This document shows, one piece after another, positions 19,643 to 28,302 of a stretch of 48,851 bases of DNA. The position numbers and the translations under genes were made by a program. The number at the start of each line of letters is the position of its first letter. Position 1 is the stretch's first letter. The notes beneath the pieces were generated by a model that was not told where the DNA came from, searched no databases, and was given only the letters and a program-made list of their open reading frames with translations. Source of the stretch: Parabacteroides sp. OttesenSCG-928-G21 (GTDB lineage: Bacteria; Bacteroidota; Bacteroidia; Bacteroidales; Tannerellaceae); contig JAJDIA010000004.1 in the NCBI GenBank assembly GCA_030266465.1, forward strand, positions 1-48,851. Reading direction: 5' to 3'.

Positions 19643-20977
19643 ATGCGGGGCGCAAAAAATCTTACCGAAGGGCCGATTACGCGGCAGTTATTTAATTTAG
19701 CTTTACCTATAATGGGTACCTCCTTTGTTCAGATGGCTTATAGCCTGACGGATATGGCTTGGGTGGGGCGTTTAGGGAGTGAAGCGGTAGCTGCCATAGG
19801 CGCGGTAGGTATCCTGACCTGGATGACCAATTCTATTGCCTTATTAAATAAAGTAGGTTCGGAGGTAAGTGTCGGACAGAGTATTGGTGCAAAGAACAAT
19901 GAAGATGCTACAAGTTATGCCTCACATAATCTGACGATAGCCCTGCTTATTTCACTTTGCTGGGGATTTTTATTATTTGCTCTGGCAAATCCGGTTATAA
20001 GTCTGTACAAACTTGATGGCGATATTTCTGAAAGAGCAGTTGATTATTTGCGGATTGTATCTACGGCGTTCCCTTTTATCTTTTTAAGTGCGGCTTTCAC
20101 TGGTATACATAATGCTGCCGGACTTAGTAAAATACCTTTCTATATCAATGCGGCAGGTCTGGTTCTGAATATGATACTGGACCCATTGTTCATTTTTGTA
20201 TTTAATGGGGGCACGAATGGTGCAGCCTGGGCAACGTGGATGTCTCAGGCTACGGTTTGTCTGGCTTTTGTCTATCAACTGAAGCGGCGAAGCAATTTGC
20301 TGGGTGGTTTTAGCTTCTTTGTTAAGCTTCAATGGAAATATGCCAAACGGATTTTACAATTAGGACTACCGGTTGCTTTATTGAATACGTTTTTTTCTGT
20401 GATTAATCTTTTTATGTCCCGTACAGCCTCGTTATATGGCGGGCATATCGGATTAATGACTTTAACAGCAGGCGGACAGATTGAAGCGATAGCCTGGAAT
20501 ACGTCACAAGGATTCAGTACCGGATTGAGCACTTTTGTTGCACAAAACTATGCGGCAGGGAAAGCGCAGCGAGTAAAGAATGCTTATCATACTACTTTAA
20601 AGATGACCTCTATTTTTGGAGTTATCTGTACGTTATTGTTTGTCTTTTATGGTGGTGAGTTATTTTCCTTAGTGGTTCCTGAGCGGGAAGCCTGGATTGC
20701 CGGGGGTATTTTTCTGCGTATTGATGGATATTCTATGCTGTTCATGATGTTAGAGATAACGACGCAAGGGCTGTTTTATGGAACGGGCAGGACTATACCG
20801 CCTTCGATTATCAGTATAACTTTTAATACGTTACGTGTTCCTTTGGCGATTGTTTTGTCTGCTTTATTAGGAGTGGAAGGTGTTTGGTGGGCTATCAGTA
20901 TTAGTAGTGTACTGAAAGGAATAACGGCATTTATCTGGTTCAGGGTATTGCAGAAAAAGATTTTACCGGCCGGATAG
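19643..20977 (+). CDS. MATE family efflux transporter
   Basis: MGTSFVQMAYSLTDMAWVGRLGSEAVAAIGAVG and repeated TM segments. Confidence 0.95.
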   Translation: MRGAKNLTEGPITRQLFNLALPIMGTSFVQMAYSLTDMAWVGRLGSEAVAAIGAVGILTWMTNSIALLNKVGSEVSVGQSIGAKNNEDATSYASHNLTIALLISLCWGFLLFALANPVISLYKLDGDISERAVDYLRIVSTAFPFIFLSAAFTGIHNAAGLSKIPFYINAAGLVLNMILDPLFIFVFNGGTNGAAWATWMSQATVCLAFVYQLKRRSNLLGGFSFFVKLQWKYAKRILQLGLPVALLNTFFSVINLFMSRTASLYGGHIGLMTLTAGGQIEAIAWNTSQGFSTGLSTFVAQNYAAGKAQRVKNAYHTTLKMTSIFGVICTLLFVFYGGELFSLVVPEREAWIAGGIFLRIDGYSMLFMMLEITTQGLFYGTGRTIPPSIISITFNTLRVPLAIVLSALLGVEGVWWAISISSVLKGITAFIWFRVLQKKILPAG

Positions 20978-21091
20978 ATCTTTATTTAATTTCCGTACTC
21001 CAACAAAACTTCTCTTCGCGTCTAAATTGTTTTTCATATTTATTCCTAACTTTGTCCCTCCCAAACGACAATTTATTAAAGCATTAAGGTT

Positions 21092-22375
21092 ATGAGTAGT
21101 GATTTTAAATTAGGCACCTTATGTGTGCAGGCCGGTTGGAGTCCTAAAAAAGGAGAACCGCGCGTATTACCTATCTATCAGAGTACAACATTCAAATATG
21201 ATACAAGTGAACAAATGGCGCGTATGTTTGATTTGGAAGAGAGCGGTTATTTCTATACCCGTCTGCAAAATCCGACAAATGACGCTGTGGCTGCTAAGAT
21301 AACAGCTTTGGAAGGTGGTGTGGCCGGTATGCTTACCTCTTCCGGTCAGGCAGCAAACTTTTATGCGCTGTTTAATATTTGTCAGGCTGGCGACCATTTT
21401 GTGACTGCAACAAGTATATATGGCGGGACGTATAACCTTTTCTCGGTTACCATGAAGAAGTTGGGTATTGAATGTACCTTCGTTGATCAGAATGCTTCCG
21501 AAGAAGAACTAAATAAAGCTTTTCGTTCGAATACGAAGGCGGTATTCGGAGAAACACTGAGTAACCCGGGCGTAATGGTCTTGGATATTGAAAAATTTGC
21601 TCGTGTGGCGCATGCACATGGTGTGCCTTTGATTATTGATAATACCTTCCCGACTCCGATAAACTGTCGTCCGTTTGAATGGGGCGCTGATATTGTAACA
21701 CATTCTACGACTAAATATATGGATGGGCATGCAACTGCTGTTGGCGGCTGTATCGTGGATAGTGGCAACTTTGACTGGGATGCTTATGCAGATAAATATC
21801 CGGGATTGTGTACACCGGATGAATCCTATCATGGATTGACTTACACCAAAGCTTTTGGTAAAGGTGCTTATATCACGAAAGCAACTGCTCAGTTAATGCG
21901 TGATTTGGGTTCTATACAAGCGCCCGAGAATGCTTTCTTATTGAATATAGGACTGGAAACATTACACCTGCGGATGCCTCAACATTGTAAGAATGCGCAA
22001 ACTGCAGCCGAATGGTTGGGGAAAAACGATAAGATTGCCTGGGTGAGTTATCCGGGCTTGAAAAGCAGTCCGTCTTATGAATTAGGACAAAAATATTTGC
22101 CGAATGGTTCCTGTGGTGTTCTATGTTTTGGATTAAAAGGCGGACGGGAGGAATCTATCAAATTCATGGACAGTTTGAAGTTAATCGCTATTGTTACCCA
22201 TGTGGCGGATGCACGTTCCTGTGTGTTACATCCGGCTAGCCATACACATCGTCAGTTGACGGATGAACAGCTGAAAGAAGCGGGTATTGCTCCTGATTTA
22301 ATACGTTTCTCTGTCGGTATAGAAAATGTAGAAGATATTATTGCTGATTTGGAACAAGCTTTGAAAAGCGTATAA
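21092..22375 (+). CDS. O-acetylhomoserine aminocarboxypropyltransferase/cysteine synthase (PLP-dependent)
   Basis: LCVQAGWSPKKGEPRVLPIYQSTTFKY, PLP-lysine region THSTTKYMDGHATAVGG, RFSVGIENVEDI. Confidence 0.94.
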   Translation: MSSDFKLGTLCVQAGWSPKKGEPRVLPIYQSTTFKYDTSEQMARMFDLEESGYFYTRLQNPTNDAVAAKITALEGGVAGMLTSSGQAANFYALFNICQAGDHFVTATSIYGGTYNLFSVTMKKLGIECTFVDQNASEEELNKAFRSNTKAVFGETLSNPGVMVLDIEKFARVAHAHGVPLIIDNTFPTPINCRPFEWGADIVTHSTTKYMDGHATAVGGCIVDSGNFDWDAYADKYPGLCTPDESYHGLTYTKAFGKGAYITKATAQLMRDLGSIQAPENAFLLNIGLETLHLRMPQHCKNAQTAAEWLGKNDKIAWVSYPGLKSSPSYELGQKYLPNGSCGVLCFGLKGGREESIKFMDSLKLIAIVTHVADARSCVLHPASHTHRQLTDEQLKEAGIAPDLIRFSVGIENVEDIIADLEQALKSV

Positions 22376-22388
22376 AGGACCACTTTTC

Positions 22389-22880
22389 ATGGACCTTTCA
22401 TCACTCCCTGAAAAAGCACAGAAAGCAGAACAACAAACACGCCGGTTCTTTCAAACGATTAAAAAGAACCGGTTTCGTGAATTGGATGATACGATTCATG
22501 CGCTCCATGAAGAGGTTTTTGACGAGATCGATTGCTTGGAATGTGCTAATTGTTGTCGTTCGTTAGGACCACGTCTGACAGATAAGGATATAGAACGAAT
22601 CGCTTCGGCTTTACGTCTGAAACCTCAGGAAGTTATATCCAGGTATTTGCGTATTGATGAGGATAATGATTATGTTTTTCAGTCCATGCCATGCCCTTTT
22701 TTGTGTTCGGATAATTATTGTAGTATCTATGAAAACAGACCTAAAGCCTGCCGGGAATATCCACATACCGATCGGAAGAAATTCTTTCAGATATCTTCAT
22801 TGACTATTCGGAACGCGGAAACCTGTCCGGCGGTATTTGAGATTCTTGAGCGGTTGAAAAAGGAATTTAAAACCAAGTAA
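22389..22880 (+). CDS. YkgJ family cysteine-cluster (putative Fe-S/zinc) protein
   Basis: CLECANCCRSLGPRLTDKDIERIA, PCPFLCSDNYCSIYENRPKACREYP. Confidence 0.92.
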   Translation: MDLSSLPEKAQKAEQQTRRFFQTIKKNRFRELDDTIHALHEEVFDEIDCLECANCCRSLGPRLTDKDIERIASALRLKPQEVISRYLRIDEDNDYVFQSMPCPFLCSDNYCSIYENRPKACREYPHTDRKKFFQISSLTIRNAETCPAVFEILERLKKEFKTK

Positions 22881-22900
22881 TAGGTTGGTTGATAATAAGA

Positions 22901-22931
22901 AAAGGGCATCACATTTAATGCGATGCCCTTT
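22901..22931. terminator. Bidirectional intrinsic terminator
   Basis: AAAGGGCATC-acatttaatgc-GATGCCCTTT between convergent genes. Confidence 0.85.
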
Positions 22932-22948
22932 GTCTATATATACTTGGA

Positions 22949-25105
22949 TTATTCCTCCTCCTGAGAAGCTTCGTATTCTTTCAATAGTTTTTCCTGTACA
23001 TCGGTTGGAACGAGTTCGTAGCTGGCAAACTTCATGATGAATGAAGCGCGTCCTCCAGTAATGGAACTCAAAGATGTAGAGTAGCTTGACATCTCTTTCA
23101 AAGGCACTTTTGCTTTTAGTTTTTCAAATCCACCTTCGCTTTCCATACCCATGATGATCGCACGGCGTCCTTGCATATCGCTCATTACGTCGCCCAGATA
23201 ATCGGCAGGAACAGATACTTCCACATCATAAACCGGTTCAAGAATCTTCGGGCCTGCATTTTTAAATGCGGTACTAAACGCATTACGTCCTGCAAGCATG
23301 AAGGAGATTTCATTACTATCTACCGGGTGCATCTTTCCATCATAAACGATGATACGTACGTCACGGGCATACGAACCGGTTAATGGTCCTTGCTCCAGAC
23401 GTCCCATAATACCTTTCATGATAGCCGGAAGGAAGCGGGCATCAATAGAACCACCAACGATACTGTTGATAAATACTAATTTACCACCCCATTCCAATTC
23501 AATTGTTTGCGTATCGCGAACACTGATTTTATATTCCTGTCCGTTGAAACGATACATTTCCGGAGCCGGCATACCTTCTGTATATGGCTCAACAATCAGG
23601 TGTACTTCCCCAAACTGACCGGCACCTCCGGACTGTTTCTTATGGCGATAATCGGCACGAGCCATCTTCGTGATCGTTTCACGATAAGGGATCTTCGGCT
23701 CGAAATACTCAATCGCTATCTTGTCGTTGTTTTCAATACGCCATTTCAACGTACGCAGGTGGAATTCACCTTGTCCGGAGATGATTGTTTGTTTCAATTC
23801 TTTGGATTGTTCTACCATCCAGGTCGGATCTTCTTCGTGCATACGAATCAGAATTTCCATCATCTTTTCAGAATCGGATTCGTTAACCGCTTTAACCGCA
23901 CGACGATATTTTGGATCCGGATATTTGATGAAATCAAATTTGAAGTCCCCGCCTTTACCATTCAGCGTATTGCCTCTGCGGATATCTTTCAGTTTTACCG
24001 TAGCACCCAGATCACCTGCTGCCATTTCCGGTACGGTATTACGTGTTTGTCCGGCAACGACGAATAATTGAGCGATACGTTCTTTTGAACCACGATCGGC
24101 ATTAATAAGGTCATCTCCTTCTTTTATTTTTCCTGACATCACTTTAAAGTAAGATACCTGGCCAATATGTGGTTCAATAGTTGTTTTATAGAAGAACAGA
24201 CTGGTTGGTCCGCTTGATTCTACTTTAACTTCAGTTCCGCTTGTAGTTTTAAAGTTCGGCATTTGGTCTGGAGAAGGGGCAACATTTCCTAAGAATTCCA
24301 TCGTGCGACGTACACACATATCGTGTTTCGCGCATACACAGAAGATAGGAAACATCCCACGACTGATAAGACCAGCACGAATACCGTTACGCATTTCATC
24401 TTCACTCAGAGAGCCTTCTTCGAAGAATTTTTCCATCAAGGCATCATCATGTTCGGCGGCTGCTTCAATTAATGCATTATGCAGTTCTTCCGCTTTGTCT
24501 GCCTGATCGGCTGGAATATCCAACACTTCCGGTTCGCCACCTTCGGGTTTCCATTTGTACATTTTCATTTTCAACACGTCGATAACGGCATTGAATCCGG
24601 CGCCAGTGCTTACCGGATATTGAATTTGTACAGCCTTACTGCCCCAGCGTTCTTTCAGTTGAGTAACGGTGCTGTCATAATCTGCCTTGTCATTATCCAA
24701 ATGATTTACAAGGAAAACTACCGGTTTTTTAACTTGTTCGGTATAACGGAATTGATTGATTGTTCCCACTTCAACACCATATTGGGCGTTGAGTACCATG
24801 ATAGCCGACTCGGTTACGTTTAACGCTGTAACAACGTTTCCTGCAAAGTCGTCAGACCCCGGACAATCAATGAAATTCAGTTTTTTATTCATCCACTCTA
24901 CACTAAAAACGGTTGAGAATACTGAGTAACCATACTCTTTCTCAACCGGGAAATAGTCAGATACTGTGTTTCCCGCTTCAACAGTACCGCGACGTTTTAT
25001 AACTCCACCCTCGAAAAGCATAGCTTCAGCGAGAGTGGTTTTCCCAGAGCCGGAACTTCCCAAAAGAGCGATGTTCCTAATTTCGTTTGTTTGATATACT
25101 TTCAT
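22949..25105 (-). CDS. Elongation factor G paralog (EF-G2-like) with divergent G domain
   Basis: Full-length EF-G architecture (718 aa), but G motifs read GSSGSGKTT, DCPGSDDF and NHLD. Confidence 0.92.
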   Translation of the reverse strand: MKVYQTNEIRNIALLGSSGSGKTTLAEAMLFEGGVIKRRGTVEAGNTVSDYFPVEKEYGYSVFSTVFSVEWMNKKLNFIDCPGSDDFAGNVVTALNVTESAIMVLNAQYGVEVGTINQFRYTEQVKKPVVFLVNHLDNDKADYDSTVTQLKERWGSKAVQIQYPVSTGAGFNAVIDVLKMKMYKWKPEGGEPEVLDIPADQADKAEELHNALIEAAAEHDDALMEKFFEEGSLSEDEMRNGIRAGLISRGMFPIFCVCAKHDMCVRRTMEFLGNVAPSPDQMPNFKTTSGTEVKVESSGPTSLFFYKTTIEPHIGQVSYFKVMSGKIKEGDDLINADRGSKERIAQLFVVAGQTRNTVPEMAAGDLGATVKLKDIRRGNTLNGKGGDFKFDFIKYPDPKYRRAVKAVNESDSEKMMEILIRMHEEDPTWMVEQSKELKQTIISGQGEFHLRTLKWRIENNDKIAIEYFEPKIPYRETITKMARADYRHKKQSGGAGQFGEVHLIVEPYTEGMPAPEMYRFNGQEYKISVRDTQTIELEWGGKLVFINSIVGGSIDARFLPAIMKGIMGRLEQGPLTGSYARDVRIIVYDGKMHPVDSNEISFMLAGRNAFSTAFKNAGPKILEPVYDVEVSVPADYLGDVMSDMQGRRAIIMGMESEGGFEKLKAKVPLKEMSSYSTSLSSITGGRASFIMKFASYELVPTDVQEKLLKEYEASQEEE

Positions 25106-25407
25106 GATATCAGGATATTTTAATTAGTTTAACAATGTAATTCAGAGCTAACTTTTTAAGAGGTCGCAAATTATAGATTGTCGAAGTAAAAAACAATTCC
25201 ATAGCAGTGTTGTATAACATTGTTTTTTAGCATTATTCCCCGTATTTCAAAGTTGATATTCTGTCTGTCAATCAATTAAAATGTAGGGAGAGGTAAAAAA
25301 TCTTTTTATTTCACTAATCTTTTCATGGTAATCAACTATACCTCTACTCCTTATCAACTTCATTTTTCTTGCTGATGAACTTCTTCTTTTTTCTGCATGA
25401 TGTTATA

Positions 25408-25491
25408 ATACGCCCATGGGCGTATATATATTCTCCAATGGGAGTACTAATATACACGCATGGGAGTATTAATATTCACCCATGGGTGTAT
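25408..25491. repeat. Array A: four imperfect palindromes at 22-bp period
   Basis: ATACGCCCATGGGCGTAT (25408-25425), ATTCTCCAATGGGAGTAC (25430-25447), third unit centred at 25460, ATTCACCCATGGGTGTAT (25474-25491). ATGGG at 25416, 25438, 25460 and 25482. Confidence 0.9.
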
Positions 25492-25615
25492 TATAACTGA
25501 ATGCTGATGAAACAGCTACTTTATGCGGAAGAAAAGGTAATAACATGCTGATGAAATGATTAGTTTTAGGGGGAAAGATTTATCTTTACAGTTGAATTAG
25601 CAGATTGTCAAACAC

Positions 25616-26743
25616 ATGGCCGGATTATACCTGCATATCCCTTTTTGCGCAAAACGATGTATCTATTGTGATTTCTATTCGAATACGGATATGAAGTTGA
25701 AGGAGAGATATGTGGATATGCTTATTCGTGAAATGGAACTACGGAAAGGCTACCTGAGGAATGAACCCTTGAAAACGATTTATTTCGGTGGCGGAACACC
25801 TTCTTTATTTAATGTATCGGAATTTGAGCGTATTTTTTCTGCTATCGATACCTGTTTTGATGTTTCCGATTGTCGGGAAATAACTCTGGAGGCCAATCCG
25901 GATGATTTGACGGCTGAATATGTACAAGCGCTTCGGAGTTTTCCGTTTAATCGGGTGAGTCTTGGCGTACAAAGTTTTCAGCAGAAGGACTTGGATTTCC
26001 TGAATCGCAGACATACGGTTGGTCAGGCGGTCGATGCTGTGAGAAGATGTCAGGAACGTGGGTTGAGTAATATGAGTGTAGACCTGATGTATGGGCTTCC
26101 GGGGCAGACGATGGAAGAGTGGGAGAGCAATCTGCAGAAGGTGGTAGCGTTGGAAGTTCCTCATGTTTCGGCTTATCATCTTACTTACGAAGAGGGAACG
26201 AGACTGGATCAATTACTGAAAGGTGGAAATATCACGGCTGTTGATGAAGACACAAGTCATGCGATGTATGAAATGTTGGTGGACCGGCTTACTCAATCAG
26301 GCTATCTGCATTATGAGATTTCCAATTTTGCGCAACCTGGTTGTGTTTCACAGCATAACAGCTCCTATTGGCTTGGTGAGAGCTATTTGGGTTTAGGTCC
26401 GTCGGCACATTCTTATAATGGGGAAGTACGCCAGTGGAATGTGTCTTCTTTAGTGCGTTATCTGGAGGGAGTAGCCACTGATAAACTGCTGTTTGAGCAG
26501 GAAGAGTTAGATTTGAATACGCGCTACAATGATTATGTAATGACTCGTTTGCGGACGATGTGGGGGGTCGATATTGACGAAATAAAAACAATATTTGGTG
26601 ACCAACTGGCGAATTATACAATAAGTCTGTCTGAAGAAAATGTGGGAAAGGGACTTATGGTAAGGAGCGGGAAAGGTTATCGTCTGACAGACGAAAGTTT
26701 TTTTACTTCTGATGGGATTATTTGTGATTTTTTAAGAATATGA
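25616..26743 (+). CDS. hemW: HemW-like radical SAM protein (coproporphyrinogen III oxidase-like)
   Basis: MAGLYLHIPFCAKRCIYCDFYS, YFGGGTPSLF, SLGVQSF, LMYGLPGQT. Confidence 0.93.
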   Translation: MAGLYLHIPFCAKRCIYCDFYSNTDMKLKERYVDMLIREMELRKGYLRNEPLKTIYFGGGTPSLFNVSEFERIFSAIDTCFDVSDCREITLEANPDDLTAEYVQALRSFPFNRVSLGVQSFQQKDLDFLNRRHTVGQAVDAVRRCQERGLSNMSVDLMYGLPGQTMEEWESNLQKVVALEVPHVSAYHLTYEEGTRLDQLLKGGNITAVDEDTSHAMYEMLVDRLTQSGYLHYEISNFAQPGCVSQHNSSYWLGESYLGLGPSAHSYNGEVRQWNVSSLVRYLEGVATDKLLFEQEELDLNTRYNDYVMTRLRTMWGVDIDEIKTIFGDQLANYTISLSEENVGKGLMVRSGKGYRLTDESFFTSDGIICDFLRI

Positions 26744-26874
26744 TTTTATTACGAACCCCCCGCTTTCGGACAACGAACTGGCGGTTTTGGAGTATATCTT
26801 CTTTCGGATTTTCACTATTTTTGATGATTAATATAATTGTAATATAAAAGTAATGCTTATATTTGTCGCGTCAA

Positions 26875-27462
26875 ATGAAGCAGAGCGTGCCATATTTGTA
26901 CATAATATCTGGTTGCAATGGAGCAGGTAAAACGACAGCCTCTTTTACAATTTTGCCCGAAATGCTTAAGTGTAAAGAGTTTGTCAACTCCGACGAGATA
27001 GCTAAGGGGCTTTCCCCTTTTAATTCTGATAGTATCGCGGTTGCTATTGAAGCTAGTAGAATTATGTATAAACGCATTAAAGAATTACTCTCATCGGGGG
27101 AGACTTTTGCAATGGAGACGACACTGGCGACCCGTTCAGTTGCAAATCTGATACGGGAAGCACAAGAGAAGGGTTACTACGTTACGCTATTGTATTTCTG
27201 GCTGAATACGCCGGATTTAGCTGTGGAACGTGTTAAAATGAGGGTGGCTGCCGGCGGGCACAATATACCAGAAAGTACGATTAGACGAAGATATGCTGCG
27301 GGTATTCGTAATTTATTTCAGCTCTACCTCCCTGTTAGTGACTATTGGATGATAACTGACAACTCCATGACGCCTATGGAAATTGTAGCCAAAGGTTTTA
27401 AAGGAGATAAAAAAGAGATCTATAATCCGATTATTTATAATAAACTTGAACATCATGAGTGA
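26875..27462 (+). CDS. Zeta-toxin family P-loop kinase
   Basis: YIISGCNGAGKTTASFTILPE Walker A, VNSDEIAKGLSP, FAMETTLATRS. The ORF track starts at TTG 26863; ATG at 26875 preferred. Confidence 0.85.
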   Translation: MKQSVPYLYIISGCNGAGKTTASFTILPEMLKCKEFVNSDEIAKGLSPFNSDSIAVAIEASRIMYKRIKELLSSGETFAMETTLATRSVANLIREAQEKGYYVTLLYFWLNTPDLAVERVKMRVAAGGHNIPESTIRRRYAAGIRNLFQLYLPVSDYWMITDNSMTPMEIVAKGFKGDKKEIYNPIIYNKLEHHE

Positions 27463-27625
27463 GCAAGAAGTAAGAGAATTTGAAGAAAATATAGTAAAAG
27501 GAGTTAATATAGCATTCAAGCGTTTGGTTAATGAAAAAAAGAAAGAAGACGGAGAGTTAGTCTTCTCAAAAAATGGACACATTTTCAGAGTAAAAGCTAC
27601 AGATTTAGACAAGATTGCATATTAA
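27455..27625 (+). CDS. Small 56-aa protein overlapping zeta-like gene by 8 nt, putative TA partner
   Basis: Translated by eye: MSEQEVREFEENIVKGVNIAFKRLVNEKKKEDGELVFSKNGHIFRVKATDLDKIAY*. Below ORF-track length cutoff. Confidence 0.65.
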   Translation: MSEQEVREFEENIVKGVNIAFKRLVNEKKKEDGELVFSKNGHIFRVKATDLDKIAY

Positions 27626-27669
27626 TTCTCACAACGGAAAATTCGAATTTATTTAATATAAAAAGTATA

Positions 27670-27700
27670 GAAGGTATCCCAAAAGGATGCCTTCTTTTTT
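27670..27700 (+). terminator. Intrinsic terminator
   Basis: GAAGGTATCC-caaaa-GGATGCCTTC followed by a T-run. Confidence 0.85.
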
Positions 27701-27768
27701 TGTGCAAAATGGTTTATGGGTTTGCACTATCTTTGTAAGCAAAGTATAACATAATAACGGATTCAAAA

Positions 27769-28299
27769 ATGGACCTTCTGGAAAAACTCTCCGGCCGTAT
27801 CCACATGGAAGATATCTATGAGACACTTCTGTATGTAGAGGGAAATGATAAGCGAAAACAGGAATTGTATGAATTGATATACCATGAAGATGAACTATTA
27901 TCTTACCAGACCTTATGGGTTCTTACGCATTTCAACCGGACAGAGATGGAATGGCTATTTACCAAACAGAATGAACTGATTGATGAAGTGTTGCGATGCG
28001 AACATCCCGGCAAGCGACGGTTGTTATTGAATCTGCTTTTCAAACAGCCATTAGCCAATCCTCCACGAGTAGATTTCCTTGATTTTTGTCTGGAACGAAT
28101 GCTGTCCAAAGAAGAACTGCCCGGAGTGCAAACGCTCAGTATGAAGCTGGCTTATGAATTGTGTCGTCCTATACCTGAACTGCTTCAGGAGCTTCGTACC
28201 ATGCTTGATATTATGGAAGCCGACTTATTGCCAATCTCCATACGTACCGTACGAAAGAATGTGCTGAAAGCAATGATAACGGGGAGGAGTATTGTGTAA
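27769..28299 (+). CDS. Hypothetical alpha-helical (HEAT-like) protein
   Basis: 176-aa ORF with start preceded by intergenic spacer; helical repeat-like content; no family recognised. Confidence 0.7.
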   Translation: MDLLEKLSGRIHMEDIYETLLYVEGNDKRKQELYELIYHEDELLSYQTLWVLTHFNRTEMEWLFTKQNELIDEVLRCEHPGKRRLLLNLLFKQPLANPPRVDFLDFCLERMLSKEELPGVQTLSMKLAYELCRPIPELLQELRTMLDIMEADLLPISIRTVRKNVLKAMITGRSIV

Positions 28300-28302
28300 A
28301 TG

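Noticed and set aside
23507-24067. 186-aa + strand ORF antisense to the EF-G paralog
   Set aside because: Lies wholly inside a strongly supported CDS; composition looks like antisense translation and no family recognised.
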